This document shows positions 52,042 through 63,195 of a stretch of 64,000 bases of DNA, piece by piece. Origin of the DNA: Ephydatia muelleri. Its lineage: Eukaryota > Porifera > Demospongiae > Spongillida > Spongillidae. The stretch's first letter is position 1; each line of letters starts with the position of its first letter. The DNA is taken from assembly GCA_013339895.1 (NCBI GenBank), contig JABACO010000003.1:13424365-13488364 (forward strand), written 5' to 3'. The translations under genes were made by a program, and so were the position numbers. A model generated the notes under the pieces. It was not told where the DNA came from, searched no databases, and worked only from the letters and a program-made list of their open reading frames with translations.

Positions 52042-53222
52042 TAGGGTGTGTAACCTCCCCTGCATAATGAAAATCGATTTTTCCGAATACTTTTAAAACA
52101 CTAATCGATTTTTCAGGTTTTTGTGGACTTGAAAATCGATTTTTCCGAATAGTTTAAAAAACAAAATCGATTTTTCCGAATAGGTTTTGCCAAATTTCCT
52201 GCCGAATACCTAGGTTATTCAGGTTATAGTGCTTGTGGAATGCACACTGAAAAGATAATTTATGTCTGCACAGAAATCCATCTGGTCTCGCACCCAAACT
52301 AGAGCTATTCATGTCAGTTGAAAACACAGACACAACGGTCTACATTAGCATGTGTTTGCCAAATAGTTTAATAGATTGTATGACTTTACCATGCACTTGT
52401 ACATATCAATAGTAATGTAAACCTAACCATCCAACACTAACCACTGAGACCAGACATCACCATTAAAACTCACCCCACATCACCTACAATCACGTACTCC
52501 ACTTACAATCATCCAACAACACTCCATTCACGTTCTCGCTAAATGCATATGAAACTTCCCGATTGCGTAATGCTCTCTAATTCCTATACATACTCAAACA
52601 GAGCCCGTATACTTACTTGAAGTGGGTGAGAATTAAGTCTGTAATTCTATTTCACTCGCTAGCTCAATACTCAGATATGTTCAATTCGTACCACTGTACA
52701 ATAAAACAATGCAATACTAGTACCGGTACATAAATTTATTGCTACTACATATAAACACAACTCGTGACATATACTAATGAACTTTTACCTACATGAAGAC
52801 GACGATAAAAGCATTACGCTGTACATTTTGCATCCCCAATTACCGGTAATACTTTTGTATTATATTACTATCTATTTACTCAATACCTATCAAATTATTA
52901 ATTGCTTCCGATGTCGTCCCACATTGCATGTATGTATAAATAGTAAAAACAACAGTGACGTATGTTATATATATAACTCTAATTATGAATACTCATTTGA
53001 AAATCATATCCGGATATCGGTATAAAAAGGTATTCGAATAATGGGCGAATTGTCGATGCTGACGACGAATACCTGAGTACCTCCGAATGGAGAAACATAA
53101 ACCGGTTATTCCGAATAGATAAAACTTACTAATCGATTTTTCCGAATAATGCTAAATTGCTATTCGAACGGATTGCGAATATCCGAATAACCCGAATAAC
53201 CTGATACCGGTTACACACCCTA
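52042..53222. mobile_element. Complete non-autonomous hAT-like element (1,181 bp)
   Basis: Terminal inverted repeats TAGGGTGTGTAACC (52042-52055) and GGTTACACACCCTA (to 53222) are flanked by the perfect 8-bp duplication GGAAAGAT (52034-52041 and 53223-53230), the hAT hallmark. There is no transposase frame. The left subterminal region carries four copies of an AATCGATTTTTCCGAAT-type motif (about 52070, 52100, 52131 and 52161), with another near the right end at 53131. Such clustered motifs are typical transposase-binding sites. A truncated copy lies at 12915-13366. Confidence 0.93.
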
Positions 53223-53393
53223 GGAAAGATTTATTTATAGTGATGCATGGCCCAGTAGAATATTTAGTGGTCTCCCTGTTTACTTATTGTGATCATATTG
53301 CTGCATTGTTTTTTGTTGACTAACATTTGAGTGAAACTCCAAATTACCTGCACGGTGGCAGATAAAAGCAAAATGGATGATTCTAAATTGTGC

Positions 53394-54935
53394 TCCTAGG
53401 CACAAGCGAAAGGATGGAGTTGTCTTACTTCAACTCTCGATCTTGCATGATCATTCGCACGACCGTATCTTTTGAGCTGCAGATCGTGTTTCGCGACCCT
53501 TACGGCATTGATGAGAAGGGCTGGGTTAATGATGTTACCACGTGGCCAGATTTACAGTATGGCTACTTTTATATTTATCCGCTCATTGATACGAAAGGAA
53601 CATATACAAACAAGAAACTCTAAAGGCTTACAAGTCTCTTGAATAAGGCATAGAACTATTTTTACAACGACTATGTTTGTCTTATGAACTAAATTGGTAT
53701 GCGTGTCTTAAGTCAAAGGTATAAACCCAAGTCAGAAGGCACCTGACCAGGTTATGAAGCATGGCTGTATCTTTGTGATACCAGCACATTGTAAATGCAT
53801 GATGGGGTAAGTTCATAGTATGTAGTTGTCACAACTAACTTATGTGCTATTTCCTTTACAATGCATTTAAAGTTGTGCACATGCAGATAAGGTAAAGTGT
53901 GCAGCCATGTTGCTGCTCTGTTGTTCGCTGCTTGCAACTTTGGGTACAATAAACCATCGTGTATCTCACTTCTCTTCCTTGTGAGTGGAATAAATCATTT
54001 GTGTCAAAAAAGTATAAAAGATGAGTTTCATGCAAATCAATAAATATATGGTTCTTCCTGCTGATAGACCATTCTGCATGCGGTGATTGACATTCATTTG
54101 TGCAGCCTGTACATAAAGCTTTGGGAAACAATTCCTCAAAAGATGTTATAACCAGTGGTCATGCACTATCATCGAAGAGCAGTAGTGAATATGCAACTGG
54201 TCATCAAATAAACACTGATATCCTATTCAGTACAATTCACAAAGTCAAAATTCATGTCTTTTCACAGTTGCATCCTTCCCTTCAGTAACAGTTGAATGTG
54301 CATCTAGAGCTGAGTCAATGTCTCCTGTTATTGCCACTGTTACAGTAACCCAAGTATAATCAAAAGCACCTTCATACTATCTTGTCTTCCTTTGCTATTG
54401 ACAGCACTGTATGATGGAAAATATAAACGTTTTTAAAAGAATGTAGGGAGTGGCATGAGCAACGGAAAATGCGGATTACTTACTGCATTGTCATTTCACG
54501 AAATTCTTGTCTTCAAAAGTAATGGCAATCCACAAAATATAGTTAGAGCACTACTTGTTGAGAAAGACTCTAGTTATGCTCCAGCTATTAAGTGGGGGAT
54601 AGAACATAAGGAGACTGTGAAGCAACAGTATACAGTTAAAATGCAACAGTCACATTAAGGTGTTTAAATGTGATCCTGCTGGGTTTGTAATAAATCCCCA
54701 TTGCCCGCATTAAGGTGCAAGCCCTGATGGTTTTGTAGTGTGCCGAAGAGGGTTTTTAAAGGTGTAATGCCCACTCTCATACAAAGACATCAATCCTCAA
54801 GAACTAACATTGATGAATCCTTCATGTATTGTTGACAGTGGGCTTAAAAAACGCAAAGTACGATACACAAATGCAGGGACAACTTGGTATATGTTGAAAC
54901 CTAGTTGCAAAACATCGCAGCAACGCAACATCATG
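53394..54935 (+). pseudogene. Decayed SWIM zinc finger / YqaJ-type nuclease gene
   Basis: Translations broken by stops and shifts retain family landmarks in order. They are VTTWPDLQYGYFYIYPLIDT with KAYKSLE (53540-53640); a SWIM finger CTC...GKVCSHVAALLFAACNFG (about 53877-53945); EWHEQRKMRIT (about 54450); NIVRALLVEKDSSYAPAIKW with GIEHKETVKQQY (54537-54635); and CDPAGFVINPHCPH, GASPDGFVVC (54670-54745). SWIM plus YqaJ-like exonuclease proteins are common, multi-copy and probably transposon-linked in invertebrate genomes. At least four stop codons rule out a functional product. Assignment rests on motifs recalled, not on a search. Confidence 0.72.
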
Positions 54936-55329
54936 CGAATGCATATCTATTAACACCCGCCGAGCACCTGTGTGTACTCTTTTATTTGGTTTACGCAGAT
55001 TACAGCCGAAGCATTCAGTACGTTGCACACTCTTTATTAGCCAAATGTATCTATTAACACCCCTGATATGGCATAGTTTGTAAGCATCGTTTTTCACTGA
55101 TTCTAACCTTATCATGTATGGATCGCCAAATGGATTACACGATTGCTTTCAATATAGCAAACCTATGCTTACAGCAAGAATCATCGCTTTTTAAAATAAT
55201 CAAGTCGATGGAAACAACGAGTACCAACCTTACATCAAAGCTTAATACCTTGCAGTTGACCGTAGATCGCTCTGGAACCAGTGGCGTCCTGGCTGTCTTT
55301 TATCAGTGAGGACAAGAACCATCAATGGA

Positions 55330-55720
55330 GCCCCCGGCACGCCCCCGCCCCGCCCCCTTCCGAATGACTCACGATTAACTTTTAGCTAACAAAGGGCTCC
55401 TGACTTTTTGCAACCCCCCTCCTCCCCTCCCCCCTTCCCCCCTCCCCCCTCCCCCTTCCCCCCCTCCCCCTCCCCCTTCCCCCCCTCCCCCCCTCCCCCT
55501 TCCCCCCCTCCCCCCTTCCCCCCTCCCCCCTTCCCCCCCTCCCCCCTTCCCCCCCTCCCCCTTCCCCCCCTTCCCCCCCCATCCCACCCTTCCCACCCTT
55601 TCCCCCCTCCCCCTCCCCCCCTCCCCCTCCCCCCCTCCCCCCCTTCCCCCCCTCCCCCCCCTTCCCCCCCTCCCCCCCTTCCCCCCCCCTCCCCCCCTTC
55701 CCCCCCCCCCTCCACCCCAC
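55330..55720. repeat. Pyrimidine-only tract (C/T-rich, ~300 bp core)
   Basis: From about 55415 to 55713 the plus strand is almost only C and T in CCCCCTCCCC/TTCCCC blocks. Such homopurine-homopyrimidine DNA can form triplex (H-DNA) or, on the G-rich strand, quadruplexes. The long Pro/Ser and Gly/Glu frames across it on both strands are artefacts. Confidence 0.95.
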
Positions 55721-55759
55721 CCCGGACGTACCGAATGGGACATTATTCAAGTTTTTAAC

Positions 55760-57068
55760 TGATCTCTTTTGCTCAATCTGCAGATTAATCGCTCGCCGAC
55801 AAAAGCACACCAATTGTGACCAGAATAGTGTTCGCGTAAAAGGAAGTACATGTATCTATTGAAACATGTATAGTGGGAGGTGTTGCCCTTGGGGAGAATC
55901 AACTAATCTCAGTAAGGTCGTGGCCACAACACATAATGATGTGATAAATACGACGCTGGCCACAAGATTCATGCTAGCACACAATAACATCAATGATGTT
56001 ATCTTTATTAGCATTTTTGGCACCTTGCCAATTTGGCGCTTCTCTTTTGAGAACCGCAGGGGGAAGGGGCGGGGGGAGGAGGTATTGCACCCCTATGCCC
56101 CCCCTCCCTGCCATAACGCCACTGTCTAGAACAATGCAAAGCTGTCAACGTTCAGAAACACATGTAGTCACATTCATGAGCGTGCGTGTGAAAATTTCAT
56201 AGCTGAACGCCGTGCAGGCTAGGCATTATGCATGGCTGAATTAGATGACACATTTGTCTCATTTAGATATAGCTGGAAAAAGATTCGGACGTCCATTACT
56301 ATATATATATCAGAGTAAATATCTCCTTTGCATCGAGACCCAGTACTTTCTCTTTGATTTGATAATAAATAATTTAAATCATAGGCCCCAACGACGCCTC
56401 ACCCTTCGGCAAAGCTTTGTTCAAACTTAACTCTTTCGCGCATTATTGTGCGCAGCTGCTATACAAAGCCACTTTTTAATTGACAACAATGCAACTCATT
56501 GTTCTGAGATAATGCGTGATTGATTGTCGAATTCATGGGAGTTGTTTACTAAAACATTGTTACACTGGCATGCAATGATCAGAGAAAAAGCCTTTTTCTT
56601 GTTCAATTTACGGGAGTTGTTTAAAAAGACCGCATGCGGAAAGGCTATTTGGCTTTGCCGCAGAAGGCTTTTTAATTTAAGATGCTAAAGTGAATACTGA
56701 AATTATAGTTATGCCACAAGTGTATGTATGCTTTGATTCGAAAAGAACAATTATGTTTCACTTATCAGGTTTTGCATACTTAGTAACGCAAAAGAAACAC
56801 ACCTTGCAAAGCGCTTATACATGCAATGGTCAAAGTTGCTATTAAAACAAATCATTTTGTGGGTCATTAATACTGTGCAAACATCTACGTATACAATAGT
56901 ACAAGCTTCTAATAGGTGAACACGTCCTGCCGTAACACCCCTGTATTTTAGTCGGGGTCCCCAGGCCAAAGTGCTGGTTGACAAGTCTGGGATGGCACAG
57001 CTTTTATATTTCACCCGCCAAAATACACACCGTATTTTCTTATTATACAACGACAATGCGTTAAATTA
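55760..57068. other. Intergenic, upstream of the type II membrane gene
   Basis: No supported coding sequence. The promoter of the gene starting at 57069 should lie in the last few hundred bases, but I see no certain core element. Confidence 0.5.
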
Positions 57069-59640
57069 ATGGAGAAGAAGTGGTTGTTCGTCGCCGTGGT
57101 CATAGTGTGGGTGGTCGGAACTGTGACAACTTATTACCTGTACTCAAGAGGGCACCTGCAGAAGGTCGAAATTCCCTTGGCGATGCGCTTTTCGTCCCTA
57201 AGAGGGTTGACGGACACTCCCACCACAAACGTGCCAGTGTTAGCGGATAATCCCAGCACAAACGTGCCACAAGCTGGGCAGCAACTTACTTCGGCACCCA
57301 CTACAGCTCAACCTACCCCAGGCAGAACGAAGATCGGATCACAAGAGCAGGAACAGAGACTAGCGATGGCTGAGAGAGTCGAACTGGCCGACGATGGATC
57401 GAACATATCAGTGCTGACAACGCCTGGCTACCACGACTCAAGGCTCTCCCGCCAATACATCACGTGGATGCAAACAGTCCATCCAAAGCAGGTGAGAGAA
57501 TGGAACCTGGTGAAGTGGATTTGTTGATTTTTCGTCACTGTACATGGTATGAGTCCACCGATATAGAAAACGTGCTAATTACGGACTAGCGCACCACTTT
57601 GATTAAGAACTGGAGAATTTGGGAAAACAGAACAAATTAGGCTAATTATTAAGCTAATTATTCGGCTAATTAGAGTAATGTTGTTAAAGTTTCAGCGTTT
57701 TCAATTCACTTGTTGACTAATATCTCTGGGCCTGTGGGTAACACAATTGAACCTAGTATTAAATATGGGCTGTCTAAATGAATAGGTGTTGTCATACAGC
57801 TATCAAAACAAAGGTCAGCACAATCATAATACACATTTCCGATAGCATGCTAGTGGCTTCACTCAGTGGGCGAGTTATTGTTGACTTGGGTAGCGATGTC
57901 TGAAATATCCACATTGTGCACATCCTCACCTTCCTTCTATTACTGCATTAAGAAAAGTATTCAGTTCTAAAACCTCTTGTTCTCGCTGGGATCTCATTCT
58001 ATATGTTAATTATCTTTACTTCACTTGCAATCAATCAGGAGGGGCTTTTGCAAAATATAATTACACTTTTTTATTTGTATCAAACATAATTATCATAAAA
58101 CTTGATCTTCCTGTTTTATGTTTATGACTCTATTCCTACCTTACCTGAATAGTCAGATGTGGGTCAGCCTAAAGATCCCCTTCAAGGCATTAGACATTTT
58201 CACTCTTCATATCTAGGGTGCATGTGTATTTTTACACTTTCATAGTCGTGTTGATGAGCACTGATTCAATTCTGTGATTTGATTCTGTGGTCAGGATAAG
58301 CATTCAAGACTTCATGAATTTTCACTCTCTACACATGAGAGAATCATTTATTCTTCTCTTGTATAGTGGATCGTCTTTCTAATGTGTACACATCAGCCGT
58401 TTGAATGGGTTGTAACTACTCTATATATTCACACTTCGTGAGGCCTCTGAGCAAATGAAATCTCACCTCTCTTTTCAAATAGCTGTGTACATGACCTGTA
58501 ATAGTCGATCCCATTAAGAGGGATTGGAATATAATATTAAAACATAAATGCATTAATAATCAATGCACTAGGCCATGGCAGGCAAAGCATGGGCCAGCAA
58601 CGCCTGAGCATTTTTTTTTTAAAAGGTACCAATCATGTTACATACCTTGTATCTAGTGCCATAGGAGGTTAGAAAAAGGTGCATATACATGTATGTACAG
58701 TACAGTATTTATTTTTTGCATGCTAAGTCTAATGGTGTGCGCCACAAATATGTGTGTAGCACTGTATTTTGCTCCTTCCATTTGATACTATTCCAAATGC
58801 ACTTTTTCCAGCACAGAGTGCATCTGTATTCTTTAAGTTCATTGTCAGGCATGTATTCATTTTGTGATGTGTGTAATTGTTCAAACTGACCCTTCCCTCT
58901 GATCTATATCTCATTCATCCTGTGTCAGGTGCATGTTGTGACTGAAGGTTGTGAGGACATGTGGACAGAGGCTCTCACGCGAGCGGGTAAAATCTTGCAT
59001 TGCATGTGTCTTTATCAGTCACCATATCATTTGGATGTGTGCCTTGCATTTATTTTTTAAAAGCAAAGTTGATTCTTTGCAGTATAGAAATTACTGTATT
59101 GTTTGCTAATGAGCCATACTGCTCCTAAACATTTTGGACAATAATTTTGTAAAACAGTGGATCAAGGTGTTTCATAGTAAAACAGTCATGGAGTTGATAT
59201 ATCAAGCCATAGTATCTGGTCACTGGCCAGTATGAATTTGATTTAGTCTTGGTACAGATGTGTATTGTGGGATAGATGCGTTCCTGAGCCCACAATGGCC
59301 CCACTCTATCCAGAAAGCACTTTAAACAATGCAACCTGGTGCAGTAGTCTCCTACACAGACCCAAGTTGCAAGTATCTAGCAATGCTTATGCTTTTTCAC
59401 TCGAACCATGAATGCTTGTACAGCTTTCTGTGGTCGGTCATGCAGTGTCGCATGGAAGAGTTACTGTGTGTGTATGTATGTGTGCTACTGAGACATAATT
59501 TTCATAGTTTGCAATAAACTGTGCGTGTACATGTACATGTATGTCCTTGTATCCATCCACCCACATTCTCATGTACCTACACACGCAGGGTACCAAGTGG
59601 TGTACTGTGACTGTCCAAGAGACTCAACAAAAGCCCAGTA
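57069..59640 (+). CDS. Type II membrane protein gene, function unknown (exons 57069-57491, 58929-58986, 59590-~59640)
   Basis: The ATG at 57069 starts MEKKWLFVAVVIVWVVGTVT, then YYLYSRG: a short basic cytoplasmic end, one signal-anchor helix (residues 5-25) and a Thr/Pro-rich stem (about residues 45-90). This layout is typical of Golgi glycosyltransferases and sulfotransferases. Exon 1 ends phase 0 after HPKQ at 57491. Exon 2 (58929-58986) reads VHVVTEGCEDMWTEALTRA and exon 3 (from 59590) GYQVVYCDCPRDSTKAQ. VHVVTEG...ALTRAGYQVVYC resembles a Rossmann-type beta-alpha-beta start. The end of exon 3 is uncertain because the next donor is weak. A later candidate exon, about 61528-61601, reads MMCCKGGVQFDHWYQARDAD. 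I do not recognise the family. Confidence 0.6.
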
Positions 59641-59742
59641 TGTTACTTCCTTACAATGTCATGTAAAAAATGAATTTTTCAGTTCAACATTATCTCTGTA
59701 AAATAGTGGATTGAGCTAATGGAACTTGTTTTTTTTATATTG

Positions 59743-61259
59743 CAGCAAACATTCCCCTACAAGACTAATTAGCTTTTAATTCAATTAGCTTATGTAAACA
59801 AAATCTGCATTTAGTAGACAATTTCAATTTTTGGTCCGAATCAGGTTTTCCCTTTTGTAACTCCTTGTAGGAATACAGCTAAGGCTCAAAATCTATATAC
59901 AGTTGCAACTCAATGTCCCATACACATGTAATAATAATCTTAAGTCTTGCGGGCTGCTGAGATCGGGTCAGATTTATTGAAAATCTGAGGATCTTTTTGT
60001 TTCTAAATAATTTGGATGATTTAATTTGACTTAAGAGTAGACTTGTATCTAGGTCTCGAAGGTATATTGGAATATTCATAAATTCAAATAATCAATTTTA
60101 TATTGCAGATCAAAGGAAACAGGCAGCCATTTTCTCCACTTTTAGGATATGTTAGTAAAACACTTCACGTGCTGATGTCATGTTCATGTTAATTGGTGAA
60201 AAGACAGGTGCTGAGTCAGATATGTGTTTCTCAGAAAGTGGGACTGTTAAAGGCTCTTTTCAGAACCAATCCAATGTAGCAGATCCAGGTGTTGCTCCAA
60301 AGGCAGTCAGCAAGCAGGATGTGACGGCTTTGTTGGTTGACGTGAATGAATCTCAATCATCTACATGTACAAGTATGTGGATGGCTTTGGAAACAATGGC
60401 AAAGGATTCTATCACTAAGTAACTACAGAGAAGGAAGTTGGCTGGCAGTGAATCATTTTCTTAATCAGGATGCACCATTCATGCCTCATTCCATACACAT
60501 TTGATGAAGCAATGGGCTTACTAATGCCATACATTGAGCGGAATGCATATTATGAATTGCAGAAGGCTTTTTCAATTGTTGTGATGGGAACTGCTGTACA
60601 AGAATGATGTCTTCCTACTTACATGCCATGTTGTGTGACATGCAAGGGGGCATAACTGATGATGACATCATGGAAATCCTTTCATCAGACAAAGGGCACC
60701 ATGATTGTGTACTGTATTCCTTTGCTTGGAAGTCTAGTTTTTATCTCATTGCTTAACATGTACCTTGCGATTTGTGTAGTAGTTGGGTTGCTATCATAAC
60801 TGTTGTTTTAGCAATTATAATTTTGCAAACAAAGTTAACAAAGTTGTGATACATTATCAAACTACAAAATGGCTGCCTGTTATAAGAATTTTTTTCCACA
60901 ATACATAATAGATTCTAAAATATTATAAATTATACCAATACTATAGGACCTAGATACAGGTCTTATAAGTTTTTAAACTTTAAGTCAAATTAACTTTTCC
61001 AAATCATTTTCAAAGCAAAAAGATTAACAACAAATCTGTCAGCATGCAGCCAGCATGGCTTAAGAACAGAGTATTATTGTATGTGTAGAGGCATTGAGTT
61101 GCAACTGTATATAAATTGTGAGGCCTTAGCTGTGTTCCTACTAGGAGTTACAAAAGGGAAAACCTGATCCTGACCACAGATTTTTTACTAAATGCCAGGT
61201 TTTGATTACATTAGCTAATTGAATGAAAGTCAATTAGTCTTGTAGGCGAATGTTTGCTG
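59743..61259. mobile_element. Element with ~0.4-kb imperfect inverted repeats
   Basis: The left arm (59743 to about 60140) and right arm (about 60863-61259) are inverted copies, readable as shared blocks: CAGCAAACATTC...CTACAAGACTAATT, TCAGGTTTTCCCTTTTGTAA, ATATACAGTTGCAACTCAAT, TTAATTTGACTTAA and CAGGCAGCCATTTT. The arms have diverged with small indels. The centre (60141-60862) holds an 80-codon frame with no known domain. No clear target duplication was found. It lies in an intron of the type II membrane gene. Confidence 0.82.
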
Positions 61260-61527
61260 TGTTAGAAAATACAAGTTCCATTAGCTCAACACACTGTTTT
61301 ACAGTGTTAATTCATGTCTTGAAGCACCTTGAGTCAACATTTGTGCAAATCAACAACTGTACAAGTGCAATATCAAAATGCAGACGATTAATCAAATTAC
61401 ATTGTGTGCCTCGTTCCTCTATGATCACAGAGCAGGGTTATGGCTCTTCATAAATTATTTGCGCATCTGTATGCCTACGTACACACACGTCAACTGTTAC
61501 GGAAACGCAATTGCTCCTCTTGTAGGC

Positions 61528-61601
61528 GAATGATGTGTTGCAAAGGAGGGGTCCAGTTTGATCATTGGTACCAGGCTAGAGATGCTGATGCAGTCTACAA
61601 G
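61528..61601 (+). CDS. Candidate further exon of the type II membrane gene
   Basis: Acceptor ttgtag, then a frame reading RMMCCKGGVQFDHWYQARDA, DAVYK, and donor ACAA|gtgagc. The phase is 2 on both sides and does not yet connect to the weakly defined end of the previous exon. Its first bases repeat the terminal sequence TCTTGTAGGCGAATG of the inverted-repeat element just upstream. Confidence 0.35.
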
Positions 61602-62283
61602 TGAGCCAATTGTCGTGTACATTATGCATATGTACATATATTTATGTCATGTATCTGTTGTGTAAATGTGCCTGCATTAACTAGCAGCCCGGGTGAAAAA
61701 TTACGCGTTGCAACGCGTTGCGAGATGTATTTATGCAAATTTCCACGTTGCTAGCAGCCTGGGAACCGGTAATTTACTTGTCCCCAGGCCGAACGGTGTT
61801 GCATTATACGCGAGGTTTTCTATTTTTACCCGTTGCTTAAAAGGCGTTGCATACACAGTCCGCTCAAAATTCAGCATGCCACTGACTTATGTCATATGTT
61901 AAATTGCAATGTTCTAAAATCTAAACCCGATATACATGTATTGTAGGAATTGAAGCGGTCGCAGGACGATTGCCAAGTACACGTTAAAGGGGGAGGTTCA
62001 ACGACGAACGGTGTAATTCATTATCCATTTTGCACGCCACGTACCGGCGGCTTGACGATAAACAACAGATGGAGTGACGTCTAAATTGGTACTCTCGTAC
62101 CCAGACCACAACGCACATCAATGTCTTAGAGAAATAAAATTTGCAGGCTTATCTGCTTCATTCCAAGTGTAATGGTGAACAGAGGTATTTCTCAATGGTG
62201 TGTCTTACAATTCTTCTTGTGGTATGATATACAGATCTCAAATAAGCCAACAACAACAAAAAAATGATACATTACACTTACGT
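61602..62283. other. Region without a supported gene
   Basis: Contains a CpG-richer stretch (about 61690-62080) with two partial copies of GCTAGCAGCC(C/T)GGG near 61683 and 61750. No coding sequence that I can support. Confidence 0.4.
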
Positions 62284-62810
62284 TCAATTCAAAATACCAT
62301 ACACAGTGTTAGGAAATCTTGCTACATACACATTTGATCCTAGTTTTATTTCAATACACTTACATACAATATCCAAAATATTTACAATTATTGTTTTACT
62401 AGTAGATGTACTTGATAATTCAGAATCAATATGAACTATTCTTTCTGTAACATACTTCTGAACAGAATCAAATGTGCTGAATTTAGGTTCGAGTGCAGAT
62501 ATTGACAGCACATATGACTTGTTCAGTCTCCTTCCGTTGAATGGCAACAAAGTACTGGATTTCTCCATAATTAGTGTTGGCATGTTGAGTGTTGTACATC
62601 ACTGTGTAACTGTTCTGCTTTGATGCCCTCAAGTAATTGACACAGTGATATATTTCATCCCTGATCAATGCTCTTAGATATACTTTGCACTGGCAAGATT
62701 GCAGACTTTTGCTCACATGGGCACAGAGATCAATCTCTTCACTGTTTGTTGCATAACTTCTCAGTTCATATGCATTGCCCATTGGTACAGTTGAAGAATG
62801 TATGACATCT
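62284..62810 (-). CDS. Probable 3' exon(s) of the tnp2-like transposase gene
   Basis: The minus-strand frame 62782-62483 reads SKSLQSCQCKVYLRALIRDE, YHCVNYLRASKQNSYTVMYN and NYGEIQYFVAIQRKETEQ. The pattern R-x-x-x-N-S-x-x-V-x-Y...YG-x-I-x-x-F is typical of the region after DUF4218 in tnp2-family proteins. A second frame, 62583-62284, overlaps it, and the exact exon end is unresolved. It is probably the downstream part of the gene whose exons lie at 63196-64000. Confidence 0.5.
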
Positions 62811-62950
62811 GCTTGGCTAAAGGTATTGCATGATAAATGACAGGTCAGTTATGAATGTGCATGCATCTTGCCTCATTTGAGAATCCTATGTTGTAGATGA
62901 GGAAGAAGTTGAGAAATTGAAAAGCAGTAAAGTAACTGTTTCAGCAGCAT

Positions 62951-63121
62951 ATGTATGTATCTATGTGTATGTATGTGTGTATGTATGTATGTATGTATGT
63001 ATGTATGTATGTATGTATGTATGTATGTATGTATGTATGTGTGTGTATGTATGTATGTATGTATGTATGTATGTATGTATGTATGTATGTATGTATGTAT
63101 GTATGTATGTATGTATGTATG
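62951..63121. repeat. (ATGT)n microsatellite
   Basis: About 170 bp of TATG tetranucleotides with two short GTGTG interruptions. It lies in an intron of the minus-strand transposase-like gene. The Tyr-Ile-His-Thr and Met-Tyr-Val-Cys frames over it are artefacts. Confidence 0.97.
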
Positions 63122-63195
63122 ATTATTATGTCTAAATTGGTAAAGATTATGATACATTTCCCATTGTAGACATATTTCTAGTACCATGGAAATAC

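Noticed and set aside
55375..55813. Gly/Glu- and Pro/Ser-rich frames of 109-143 codons on both strands
   Set aside because: They arise from the pyrimidine-only tract; open frames there are unavoidable.
57478..57527. Continuation of the type II protein to TGT TGA at 57527
   Set aside because: A good donor (AAGCAG|gtgaga) precedes it at 57491, and the next exon continues in phase. The read-through end is probably intronic, though not excluded.
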